This document shows, piece after piece, positions 7,683-15,399 of a stretch of 64,000 nt of DNA. The DNA comes from Novosphingobium sp. CECT 9465 (GTDB lineage Bacteria > Pseudomonadota > Alphaproteobacteria > Sphingomonadales > Sphingomonadaceae), in assembly GCF_920987055.1 (NCBI RefSeq), contig NZ_CAKLBX010000001.1, positions 3,272,501-3,336,500 of the forward strand, in the 5' to 3' direction. Positions within the stretch are counted from its first letter, which is position 1. Each line of letters begins with the position of its first letter. The notes under the pieces are model-generated. The model was given only the letters and a program-made list of their open reading frames with translations, made no database searches and was not told where the DNA came from. Made by a program: the position numbers and the translations under genes.

Positions 7683-9401
7683 ATGGCGTCGGGAAAGGTG
7701 TTGCAATCAAAAATTAAGGATGTCCACGTGGTTGGCAGCAGGCAAATCGCGGCAGGCTTTCTTCTTGGCCTGTCTGCCATGATGTCCACAAGCGCTCATG
7801 CCGAAGTGCGCGCTCTTCTTGTGGGGGTTTCACGCTTCAACTCGCCAATCATCCCCGACCTTGAAGGCCCGGCCAATGATCTTTTGGCAATGGAGACTTT
7901 GGTCCGCAAGGAAGGCGCAACAGACGTCACCGTCCTGCGCGATGACAGCGTCACCCGGACGACCGTGGAGACTGCGCTGCACGCAATGGGATTGCGGTCC
8001 CGCCCAGGAGACTGGATTTTGCTGTATTATTCAGGCCACGGTGCGCAGGCCGAAGCGAAATTGAAGGGCACGCGCGACGGCGATCAGGACCAGTTCCTGC
8101 CTTTGGCGGGATTCGATCCTGATAACCAGGATCCTGAACGCTTCATCGTCGACAAGGATTTCTATGATTGGCTCGCACGTTATGTAGCGCCGGAAGTGCA
8201 GATTCTCATGATTGCCGATACTTGCCATTCGGGAACATTGCACCGTTCGATCGATCCGCGATCTTACCGGTTCACGCCCCGGCTTGCCCTGCGCGCCGTT
8301 TCCTCCAGCCTTCAGCTGGTGTCGCGGCCGGGACCGAAATTCCCTGCCGTGCTCGACTACAAGACCGGCGACAGTACGCACCCCGCCGAATCGCTGGAGC
8401 GTGAGGACCTGCCCAACCTCATCTATATCGCAGCGGCGCAGGATGAGGAGCTCGCACAGGAAACGCCCATGCCGACCGAGGAAGGCCCGTCGCGCGGATT
8501 GCTGACTTATGCGTTTGAGGAAGGCCTTTCGAAGCACGGGCCTGATGGGAAGACGCTGCTGGCCGATCTGGACGCGGACGGGTCCGTCAGTGCGGCAGAG
8601 ATGTCGATCTATGTCGACGGGCAGGTGCGGGCGCTGACCGGCCAACGCCAGCGTCCGCGCACGTCCTACATCAGCGGCAGGGAAGCGACACGCCTGTTTG
8701 CAACACCGAACATCGCCGTCGCGCCACCGACGCCTGCCCCGATACCAGCGATCTTTGCGCAGGACCGGCGCGCGAAAGCGATGCTTTCCTCGCCATCGGC
8801 CACCTGGAAAGTTACGCAGTCGGCGCAGGATGCCGATTTCGTGCTGGACTACGCCACCGGCGCGCTGGTCCGCCGTTCGGGCGATGTCGTTGCACAAGAG
8901 GTTACCTCTACCGCAAGACTGCTTGGCGTACTTGATAAATGGAGCGCACTGGAAAGCCTGCGACCGATGATCAACGAAGCCCGCGCCCAGCTTGCAGTCT
9001 CGCCCCAGCGCGAAGGTTCGCGCTATGCCGCGGGCGCGACAGTCAAGGTCAGGTTGGAATCGACGGCCGGATTGAAGGCGGGGGCCTATGCCACCGTGTT
9101 CAATATCGCATCCGATGGCACGATCCAGCGGCTGTTCCCCGTCGATCCATCCGATGGCAGCGGGCAAATCCTGCCCGATGGGGCACTCTCGCTGATCGAG
9201 GCGCAAGTGATCGAACCATTCGGCGTCGATCATGTTGTCGCGGTCGTTTCAGAATCCGATCAGACCGGGTTCAGGGCACTGTTGCAAACGCTGGACGGGC
9301 AGCGCGGCTTCGGCAAGCTGGTTGAGCCAATCAAGGCAATCCTGGCGGAGTCACCGGGAAGCGCCAGCATTTCCATCGCAGAAATTTATACCGGCAACTG
9401 A
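7683..9401 (+). CDS. Exported caspase-like peptidase with C-terminal DUF4384-like domain
   Basis: About 572 residues. Residues 20-40 form a signal sequence ending SAHA. The caspase domain (about 41-335) carries His119 in YYSGHGAQ and Cys181 in IADTCHSG, both intact. It also contains the acidic D-x-D-x-D repeats LDADGS and DGDQDQ. The C-terminal ~120 residues (VKVRLESTAGLKAGAYATVF, then LFPVD and LPDGALSL) match the DUF4384 beta-domain often appended to exported bacterial caspases. The ATG at 7683 is preceded by AGAGGG at Shine-Dalgarno distance; an in-frame ATG at 7665 is the alternative. The gene is divergent from the six-gene minus-strand operon, and its stop is 3 bp from the stop of the next, convergent gene. 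Probable periplasmic or surface protease. Confidence 0.87.
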   Translation: MASGKVLQSKIKDVHVVGSRQIAAGFLLGLSAMMSTSAHAEVRALLVGVSRFNSPIIPDLEGPANDLLAMETLVRKEGATDVTVLRDDSVTRTTVETALHAMGLRSRPGDWILLYYSGHGAQAEAKLKGTRDGDQDQFLPLAGFDPDNQDPERFIVDKDFYDWLARYVAPEVQILMIADTCHSGTLHRSIDPRSYRFTPRLALRAVSSSLQLVSRPGPKFPAVLDYKTGDSTHPAESLEREDLPNLIYIAAAQDEELAQETPMPTEEGPSRGLLTYAFEEGLSKHGPDGKTLLADLDADGSVSAAEMSIYVDGQVRALTGQRQRPRTSYISGREATRLFATPNIAVAPPTPAPIPAIFAQDRRAKAMLSSPSATWKVTQSAQDADFVLDYATGALVRRSGDVVAQEVTSTARLLGVLDKWSALESLRPMINEARAQLAVSPQREGSRYAAGATVKVRLESTAGLKAGAYATVFNIASDGTIQRLFPVDPSDGSGQILPDGALSLIEAQVIEPFGVDHVVAVVSESDQTGFRALLQTLDGQRGFGKLVEPIKAILAESPGSASISIAEIYTGN

Positions 9402-9404
9402 AGG

Positions 9405-10040
9405 TCAATTGCTGAGGATCACCGTCCGGCTTTTCGCAGCCGACTTGTTGATCACATCGACGCGATATTCCCCGTTGCTGCTGGGCCGGGTCTGGCAGAC
9501 CGGGGCATAATCGCCCTGATCGTCAACACATGCGACCCTGCCGCGATTGTCGGTAACGCGCAGGACAAGGCTCGTGCCAAGATCGCCGATTGCGCCGATG
9601 CGCAGCAGGTCGCCGCCCTTGGCCATCACCCGAAACTGATACGTGGCCAGTGGATTCACCAGTTGTACGCTGCGGACCAGACCACTGCCAAGATTCGACG
9701 AAAGCACGCCGCGATGGCTGGTCGTCTCGGCAATGCGTATCTGCTGCAACAGCATGGTATCACCCGATGCAAATCCGCGCGCTTCGGCAAACAGGGCTGC
9801 GGGTGTAAACCCCGCATCGACCTCTGCCGGGCCACTCACCGGCACTTCGGCCAGCATGCGCCCCGCTGTCAGCATGGCGGCGGGATCCTTGGTTCGCCTG
9901 GCATATTCGGCCACGGTGCGCGCGGCCATCGCCTGCGCGAACGGATCGAACGGTGCAGCACTCACCTGGCCCGATTCGCCCGCCAGCGCCGAAACCGGGA
10001 TCGACAACGCCACAATCATGCCGACAATCGCCTTGAACAT
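9405..10040 (-). CDS. Exported protein with PPC-like beta-sandwich C-terminus
   Basis: About 211 residues from the ATG at 10040, which has GGGAGA about 8 nt upstream. A clear signal peptide (MFKAIVGMIVALSIPVSALA) precedes a helical, alanine-rich segment and a C-terminal beta-rich domain (about 115-211). That domain, with YQFRVMAKGGDLLRIGA, LVLRVTDNRGR and GEYRVDVINKS, resembles the pre-peptidase C-terminal (PPC) beta-sandwich. Such domains accompany secreted proteases. A cysteine pair (CVDDQG...VCQT) may form a disulfide. It sits tail to tail with the caspase-DUF4384 gene and is divergent from the TIR gene. A role as a partner or target of the proteases is inference. Confidence 0.6.
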   Translation of the reverse strand: MFKAIVGMIVALSIPVSALAGESGQVSAAPFDPFAQAMAARTVAEYARRTKDPAAMLTAGRMLAEVPVSGPAEVDAGFTPAALFAEARGFASGDTMLLQQIRIAETTSHRGVLSSNLGSGLVRSVQLVNPLATYQFRVMAKGGDLLRIGAIGDLGTSLVLRVTDNRGRVACVDDQGDYAPVCQTRPSSNGEYRVDVINKSAAKSRTVILSN

Positions 10041-10158
10041 CGTCAATCTCCCGAAAAATTGCGTCACGCCCCTGGTAATGTGCGAAGACTACCGCCCGAC
10101 TCATTGCAGAACTTGCCGTTCCATCTCAACAAGTATGCTCGAAATCTGGAACCGACAG

Positions 10159-10992
10159 ATGCGCTACGCGGCATTTATCAGCTACAGCCACCAGGACCGC
10201 AAGGTTGCCAAATGGCTGCACCGTGCAATCGAGACCTACCGAATTCCGCGCGATCTGACGCAGGAGGTGGTCAATGATGCCGGTGACGTGGTGGACGCGT
10301 CGCGCATTTCGCCCACCGCCCTGCGCCCGATCTTTCGGGATGACGATGAACTGGGCGGTGCCGCCGAACTTGGGCCGAAGCTTGAGGCTGCACTGGCCGC
10401 TGCCGAGGCGCTGATCGTGGTGTGTTCACCAGCGGCGGCTGCATCAGAATGGGTAGGCAAGGAAATCCGCACGTTTCGGACGATGCACCCTGATGCGCCT
10501 GTCCTGGCTGTGATCGCGCACGGTCAGCCCGGCAATCCAGCGGCCGAGTGTTTTCCTGAGGCCTTGCGTTGGGGTGTGCACGAGGATGGATCGCTTGACC
10601 GGGACCGCCCGATGGAGCCTTTGGCACCAGATCTCCAGAAATCGGCCAGAGCCACGGTCAAGCTCAAGCTGATCGCCGGCTTGCTGGGGGTGGGTTACAG
10701 CAAACTCACCCGGCGCGAAGCGCGCAGGCGCCAGCGCTTCCTGATTTTCGCAAGCAGTGCTGCGGCGGTTCTGCTGGTGATCCTGTCCGGGCTGACGATT
10801 GCGGCCATCACCTCCGCGCGCGAAGCCATTCGCGAACGCAATGCCGCCGATGTTGCGCGCAAGGCCGCGCTGCAGGAGCGCAATGCAGCCGTCGCGGCGC
10901 GCGATCTTGCCGAAAGGCGCGCATGGCTGGCGCAGCAGGCCGCCAGCCAGATCCGCAGTTTCGCAGCCGACGCTGATTGCTCCGTCCCCTGA
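10159..10992 (+). CDS. Membrane-anchored TIR-domain protein, possibly truncated
   Basis: 277 residues. The TIR domain covers about 1-150: the betaA motif is AAFISYSHQDR (residues 4-14) and the alphaC motif SEWVGKE places a conserved glutamate at residue 102, the position of the NADase catalytic residue in active TIRs. A single transmembrane segment (about 194-218) is followed by a short alanine/arginine-rich helix that probably forms a coiled coil (ARDLAERRAW), and the protein ends in DADCSVP. Homologs I recall with this TIR-TM start usually continue into long repeat domains, so this copy may be shortened, although no remnant is visible downstream. The frame is open well upstream of the ATG at 10159, but that stretch overlaps the divergent gene and does not look coding. 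Confidence 0.8.
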   Translation: MRYAAFISYSHQDRKVAKWLHRAIETYRIPRDLTQEVVNDAGDVVDASRISPTALRPIFRDDDELGGAAELGPKLEAALAAAEALIVVCSPAAAASEWVGKEIRTFRTMHPDAPVLAVIAHGQPGNPAAECFPEALRWGVHEDGSLDRDRPMEPLAPDLQKSARATVKLKLIAGLLGVGYSKLTRREARRRQRFLIFASSAAAVLLVILSGLTIAAITSAREAIRERNAADVARKAALQERNAAVAARDLAERRAWLAQQAASQIRSFAADADCSVP

Positions 10993-11210
10993 CACCGAAA
11001 TGGGAATGAATTTAAGCCACCATATTTGTTGCGATATTTTTGCATCAGGCTTCAAGAACAGTGGAAGTCCGACCCTGGTTGGTTTAACACCGCATTAAGG
11101 GTCGTCATAAAAGCATCACTGATTTTGCACCGCCGCAGTTTGGGGCGGGCGTTTTGTTGCGCAATGAAAAGAGGCGAACCCAGGGGATCGCTTCAGAAAA
11201 CGGGGGAACA
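10993..11210. other. Intergenic region upstream of the beta-barrel gene
   Basis: 218 bp with lower GC than its neighbours, containing several A/T-rich stretches that probably hold the promoter of the downstream outer-membrane gene. I see no conserved terminator or gene here, and no remnant of a longer TIR gene. Confidence 0.4.
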
Positions 11211-12608
11211 ATGAAAAAGATTTTTGGTGGGGTTCTTTTCGGAGCCGCGTCGACGTTTGGCATGGCCGATCAGGCAAGTGCGCAAACCGTAGTCAACTAT
11301 GGCAACTATGAAGCGCTCGATGACAATTTTCGAATCGGCATTCGGATTACAGATCCGCTTTTCGGTTTGCCGCAGGTCGAAAGATCCTTCGAACAGAGCA
11401 CGATCGAGGATATCGAGACCTATCTCGATCCCCGCGAAATCGCAGCTTACCTCAACACCCCGGCTCAGCCAACGCTTGGCACGTTCTATGCGCAGGTCGG
11501 GCAGATCGATGGCGTGTTCGATATTCAGGGCGCTCCTGTCGTCGCAGGTTATGCCGCGAACGGCCGCACGTTGACGCTGAACTTCGTCAGTTCCCATTCT
11601 GTCGTTGCTCCGAATGGCGTTGCCGTTTCGGTGCCGGTGACGGACGCGTCAGGTGCTCCCTGTACCTTCTCCTTCACCGGAAATACGCGACAGGCCGCAT
11701 ACGATCAGTTTGCAGCCGCCGTCGATGATGACAGCTCGCCCACGTCACAGCGGATGTTCCAGTGCCTCAGCCGTGCCCGCGCACAGTTTTCGCCGGTCGA
11801 TCCGCTCGTCGGCAATCCGTTCTCGCTGCAAGGCTCGATGGTGCGCAGCGCGCTTGACCTGACCGAGGGCGATTCGCTTGTCGAGGCAGACCCTGCCGCA
11901 GGTGCCAATTCGTCGGGCGATCCGTGGATCATCGGCGCCACCTTTGCCGGCGGTTCCGCAGGCCGATTCGACATTACCCGGATCGATGGTCGCGTGGCCA
12001 AGGGCTGGCGCGTGTTCGAAGGCAACCGCGCACGTCTCAAGCTGGACCTGCCGTTCAGCTTCACCCGCATCAAGGGCGCCACGGCCTACAACGGCCAGCT
12101 CGGTCTTGCACTGGAAGTTCCGATCAAGTCCAACTGGTCGCTGGAACCGCGCGTATCCTATGGTCTTGTCTATTCGGGCGATCAGGGTTCGGTCGGCCAC
12201 ATCGTCCAGGGTTCGGTCGCCAGCCGTTACGTGATCCGCGGGCTTGGGCGCGGCCAACTGGTGATCGGCAATATGGTCGGCTACTCGTCGACACTGAAGA
12301 CGCCGGGCGACATCAATCTCAACCCGGACATCAAGAACTGGGTGTTCCGCAATGGCGCGGCCTATGAACTGCCGCTCAAGATGCGCGTCATGGACCGGGC
12401 CACCTCGGTTCGCGCCAGCTATACCTTCACCAAATTTGCTGGTGACGAGCTGTTCAACAACAACTTCCACGAAGGCACGATCTCGTTCGGCCTGCGCGGG
12501 CGTGAAGATACGCCCAAGCAGTTCCGCGACGTGATGCGCCTGATCTTCAGCACGGTCCAGGCAAAGGGCTTTTCAACATATACGGCGGGCGTGGGGTTCC
12601 GCTTCTAA
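11211..12608 (+). CDS. Outer-membrane beta-barrel protein, function unknown
   Basis: 465 residues. The signal peptide starts MKKIFGGVLFGAAS and ends near ASAQ. The N-terminal ~190 residues are a soluble domain with two cysteines, and the C-terminal half alternates polar and hydrophobic residues in short strands separated by acidic/asparagine loops. The final residues VGFRF end in phenylalanine, the classical C-terminal signature for outer-membrane insertion. A purine-rich GGGGGA lies just upstream of the ATG at 11211. It lies downstream of the TIR gene on the same strand, with 218 bp between. I do not recognise a named family; a porin-like or surface role is all the sequence supports. Confidence 0.65.
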   Translation: MKKIFGGVLFGAASTFGMADQASAQTVVNYGNYEALDDNFRIGIRITDPLFGLPQVERSFEQSTIEDIETYLDPREIAAYLNTPAQPTLGTFYAQVGQIDGVFDIQGAPVVAGYAANGRTLTLNFVSSHSVVAPNGVAVSVPVTDASGAPCTFSFTGNTRQAAYDQFAAAVDDDSSPTSQRMFQCLSRARAQFSPVDPLVGNPFSLQGSMVRSALDLTEGDSLVEADPAAGANSSGDPWIIGATFAGGSAGRFDITRIDGRVAKGWRVFEGNRARLKLDLPFSFTRIKGATAYNGQLGLALEVPIKSNWSLEPRVSYGLVYSGDQGSVGHIVQGSVASRYVIRGLGRGQLVIGNMVGYSSTLKTPGDINLNPDIKNWVFRNGAAYELPLKMRVMDRATSVRASYTFTKFAGDELFNNNFHEGTISFGLRGREDTPKQFRDVMRLIFSTVQAKGFSTYTAGVGFRF

Positions 12609-12625
12609 ACCGCACAGCATGAAGC

Positions 12626-12663
12626 GTGAGGCCGTCGGCGATGCACGACGCGCCTCACCTTTC
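12626..12663 (+). terminator. Possible weak terminator after the beta-barrel gene
   Basis: A GTGAGGC arm (12626-12632) pairs with GCCTCAC (12652-12658) across a long 19-nt loop, followed by a short CT-rich run. The long loop and weak T-tract make this a low-confidence terminator. Confidence 0.3.
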
Positions 12664-12752
12664 ATTGGCTGAGGGGGAAGAACCATGACGTGCCCTCTCC
12701 AGCTCGCTGTGCCTTCGGACCGATCCCTCTCTCCGTCGCGCTTGCCTTCAAA

Positions 12753-12774
12753 TGGAGGTGAAGGGAATCGAACC
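12753..12774 (-). repeat. Partial copy of the tRNA-Gly 3' end (3-nt deletion)
   Basis: This 22-nt stretch equals the 3' end of the tRNA-Gly gene at 22087-22160 except for the loss of GCG in the acceptor stem. The match stops abruptly after GAACC. No cloverleaf can be drawn with the adjoining sequence, so it is not a working tRNA. It may be the scar of an earlier integration at the same tRNA. Confidence 0.5.
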
Positions 12775-12869
12775 ACGCTCGAAGCGCGTTGACGCGAAGA
12801 GCCACACAGACTCGATGGTTCCGGGCAGCGTAACGCGACCTTGGCCAAACCGCCAACCTGTCAGTGAAA

Positions 12870-12888
12870 TGGAGCGGGTGAGGGGATT
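12870..12888. other. Candidate left attachment site (attL) of the tRNA-Gly island
   Basis: Aligns at 17 of 19 positions, in the same orientation, with the 3' end of tRNA-Gly including the CCA complement (22087-22105); the first 12 nt are identical. It lies 128 bp upstream of the integrase start, the expected place for an attachment site. Together with 22087-22105 it brackets a 9.2-kb segment of accessory genes. Confidence 0.6.
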
Positions 12889-12932
12889 GTAATAAACAAC
12901 TATAAAGGCAAGATATTTTTTGCTATAATCGC

Positions 12933-13002
12933 CTACACAGAACCTACACAGGCACGGCAGATCAAACACTTAGAATGCCGTTCTGCACAGTTCCTGCACA
13001 GC
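12933..13002. repeat. Repeated CTACACAG-type motifs upstream of the integrase
   Basis: Four copies of a short motif (CTACACAG, CTACACAG, CTGCACAG, CTGCACAG) occur in two pairs at 12933-12952 and about 12983-13001. The first pair recurs nearly identically near the other island end at 22011-22030. Paired short repeats just inside both ends of an integrated element are typical of integrase arm-type or excisionase binding sites. Confidence 0.45.
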
Positions 13003-13015
13003 GGAAGGCGAAGAG

Positions 13016-14311
13016 ATGAGTTTCATTCTCGACAAGGAGCAGGTGAAAAAGGGCCTTATCATCTTTCGGCGCGGCGATGTCGCGCACGATGAATTCTACT
13101 GCCGGGTGAGGATCAAAAACGAGGATCGCTACAAAACGATTTCGCTGCACACCTCGGATCGACAGACGGCCCGCGACCTTGCGTTGGAAGCCGATTCCGA
13201 CATTCGGAATCGCCTGAAATATGACTTTCCCGTGTTCAATCGCTCCTTTGCGCAGGTTGCGGAAGAGTATGCCAATGCACAACAGCGGCGGGCGAATGTG
13301 GGCGAGGTCAGCCAAGCCCGCGCCAAGAACGTCAAGAACAAAATCGACGGCCCACTGAACGCCTATGTTGGAAGCACGCAAATTCATCTGATCGGTCAGG
13401 ATCGCTGGGCCGACTATCCCCTATGGCGTAGGGAGAACGGCTTGGGGCGTCGGAACAGTGTCATCAGCGATTCCACGATCCGCATTGAGATGAGCATTTT
13501 TGCAGCGATCATGCGGTATGCCATCGGCAAGAAGTATGTGCCAGCCAGCAATCGCTTTGAAGGCATGCCGAAGCTGAAATCCAGTCGGCGTGACGAATTC
13601 ACGCTGGAGGAATATCGGAAGCTCTATAACAGTGGTCGCAAGTGGATGCGTGAAGCGACCACGCCGCAGGGCGTCTGGTATCGGCAGGTCTGCTACAATT
13701 TCATTCTTATCATGTGCAACACGGGCATGCGTCCGCCCGAAGCGAAGAACCTGCGCTGGCGGGACATTACCGCCGCCAAAGACAAGGACGGTCAGGACAT
13801 TCTTGTTATCTTCGTGCGGGGTAAAGGGAAGGAGCGGAAGCTGATCGCCCCCACAAGTGTCAGCACCTATCTGGATCGGGTCCGGGCATTGTCCAAAGCA
13901 ACCGCGCCGGATGATCCGGTTTTCACGATCATCAACGGCAAGCCTGCAAAGTGGCTCTATCGGGATACGGTCGAGGAATTGCTGAAATATGCCGACTTGC
14001 GCGATGGACCGAGCGGCATTCCGAGAACGACCTATTGCTTCCGCCACACCTATGCCACCCTCCGGCTGTCTTCCGGGGTAGATGTTTACATTCTTGCCCA
14101 GCAAATGGGCACATCGGTCAAAATGATCGAGCAGCATTACGGGCATGTGAACACGATCAAACATGCAGACCGCGTGCTGATGGGCATCGGCGGGTGGGAT
14201 GCCATGCATGTCGAGATGAACGCGGAAATCGATGCGGCGGAGCAAAAGGCCAAATCCGTGCAATCCATTAAAGCCAAACAGACGACCAATCCTCGCCGCC
14301 CCAAACGCTAG
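13016..14311 (+). CDS. Tyrosine recombinase / island integrase
   Basis: 431 residues. The catalytic C-terminal domain shows Arg239 (TGMRPPEA), Arg343 in FRHTYAT and the nucleophile Tyr375 in EQHYGHV. The first position of the usual H-x-x-R box is tyrosine (YCFR), and the second conserved His/Trp region reads MGTS, substitutions seen in many island integrases. The N-terminal ~200 residues form the arm- and core-binding region (LYRKL-like EEYRKLYNSGRKW segment near the domain border). The gene lies just inside the left att site and reads into the island. It most likely integrates the element at the 3' end of tRNA-Gly(CCC). Confidence 0.9.
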   Translation: MSFILDKEQVKKGLIIFRRGDVAHDEFYCRVRIKNEDRYKTISLHTSDRQTARDLALEADSDIRNRLKYDFPVFNRSFAQVAEEYANAQQRRANVGEVSQARAKNVKNKIDGPLNAYVGSTQIHLIGQDRWADYPLWRRENGLGRRNSVISDSTIRIEMSIFAAIMRYAIGKKYVPASNRFEGMPKLKSSRRDEFTLEEYRKLYNSGRKWMREATTPQGVWYRQVCYNFILIMCNTGMRPPEAKNLRWRDITAAKDKDGQDILVIFVRGKGKERKLIAPTSVSTYLDRVRALSKATAPDDPVFTIINGKPAKWLYRDTVEELLKYADLRDGPSGIPRTTYCFRHTYATLRLSSGVDVYILAQQMGTSVKMIEQHYGHVNTIKHADRVLMGIGGWDAMHVEMNAEIDAAEQKAKSVQSIKAKQTTNPRRPKR

Positions 14312-14547
14312 CGCGCATCGCACTAGCCGTCGAGTTCGATGGCCGATGCAACAGAGCTTGCGTTCCTGCCGAATTTAGCGACGCACCGCCGGTGCTTCCC
14401 GGTCGGAAATTCGGCCAAGAAGGAACAGGTAATAGGCGCGCCGGGCTTCAAGCGCCCCTGTGCCTTCGTCTTGCCATTGGCCTGATCCCCAGCAGTTGCG
14501 ATCAGGGGAAAAGGGCGAAGGCTCTCCCTCACTACACGACGCCGACG

Positions 14548-14976
14548 TTACTCGTCATCATCAGTCTCCTCCCATGGGACTTCCCCATCAAATGGCCAAA
14601 GCCACGCATCATCCTCATAAAAATCATCCATGAGCAATAAGGCTTGATCGCCTGCCCATTTCTTGGGCTGGGCCGCAAGATCAGCCCGTTCAAGATATTC
14701 GGTGAGCGCCAGCGTGCGGGCTGTCCATGCGACGGTCGCATATAGCGGCCAATAAGGCTGTTCTGCGCCGATCTGTTCGATGAACTTCTTGCGTTCACGC
14801 GCGGACGATGTTCGTGCAAGGTGCAGGCCGAGCGGACGCCATAACTCCAGCATGGCCATCGTTTTATCTTTGCCGAGTGATGCCAACTGGCCAAAAAGCA
14901 TAGGCATCATATCTGGCGAGATTTCGGCTTTGGCCCGCTCTAATACCGGCCACAACGCTGCACGAACGGTTTTCAT
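14548..14976 (-). CDS. Hypothetical island protein
   Basis: 142 residues from the ATG at 14976 (MKTVRAALWPVLERAK). It is soluble, mostly helical and rich in leucine, tryptophan and charged residues, with a strongly acidic C-terminus (FYEDD and ETDDDE). There is no signal peptide or known motif. An in-frame upstream start would add 17 residues but overlaps a small upstream reading frame. I do not recognise the family. Confidence 0.5.
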   Translation of the reverse strand: MKTVRAALWPVLERAKAEISPDMMPMLFGQLASLGKDKTMAMLELWRPLGLHLARTSSARERKKFIEQIGAEQPYWPLYATVAWTARTLALTEYLERADLAAQPKKWAGDQALLLMDDFYEDDAWLWPFDGEVPWEETDDDE

Positions 14977-14986
14977 AGCGATACTC

Positions 14987-15085
14987 TTAGCAGCGCATCG
15001 AACGCAACGCGACGATGAGTTGTGCACAGGCCGCTATCAGTTGGGCGATGCTGTTGACGGCAAGCAAGATGGTCGTCGTGGTCAT
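14987..15085 (-). CDS. Putative small hydrophobic peptide (32 aa)
   Basis: A 32-residue frame beginning MTTTTILLAVNS and ending LIVALRSMRC. It has a very good Shine-Dalgarno (GGGAGG) 5 nt upstream of the ATG at 15085 and lies immediately upstream of the 14548-14976 gene on the same strand. Nearly the whole peptide could form one membrane helix. Small single-helix peptides in islands can be type I toxin-like or regulatory leaders. No antisense RNA promoter was identified. Coding status is uncertain. Confidence 0.35.
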   Translation of the reverse strand: MTTTTILLAVNSIAQLIAACAQLIVALRSMRC

Positions 15086-15399
15086 GGGTTCCTCCCGGTT
15101 CATCCCCGCGCTGGATTGCGCGACGGACGCCCCCGCATTCCGCCGACCGCTCCAGTGGGCTGGGCAAGGCTGCCTTCGCACCGCCCATGGCGGGCAAGCT
15201 GCACACGGCAACGCCACGGAAGCGCCGCGCCTTTCCCGGCCCGCGCGTTCGGCCAGAAGCGCCAAGGCCAGAGCCATTCACGCGGCAGGAACCGGGAGCC
15301 ACCGACTCCTGCCATCTGCCCATCAACCAATTATTAACCAAATTTTAGCGGTTTCTGCGTTACCCTGTCAGGAGTTCATCCGCGCGAGACAGGTAATCT
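15086..15399. other. Non-coding stretch in the island
   Basis: About 310 bp. The left two thirds are very GC-rich with open frames on both strands but no convincing protein. The right third (about 15325-15360) is A/T-rich (ATTATTAACC-type sequence) and may hold the promoter of the following gene. Confidence 0.3.

Noticed and set aside
8031..9233. 400-codon minus-strand frame opposite the second caspase
   Set aside because: Antisense shadow of the caspase-DUF4384 gene with biased composition and no recognisable domain.
12753..12860. Possible tRNA gene near the integrase
   Set aside because: Only the T-loop-like 3' end matches; no acceptor, D or anticodon stems can be formed with the adjoining sequence.
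14323..14532. 69-codon minus-strand frame downstream of the integrase
   Set aside because: No recognisable features or clear ribosome-binding site; it lies in the short gap after the 14548-14976 gene and cannot be supported.
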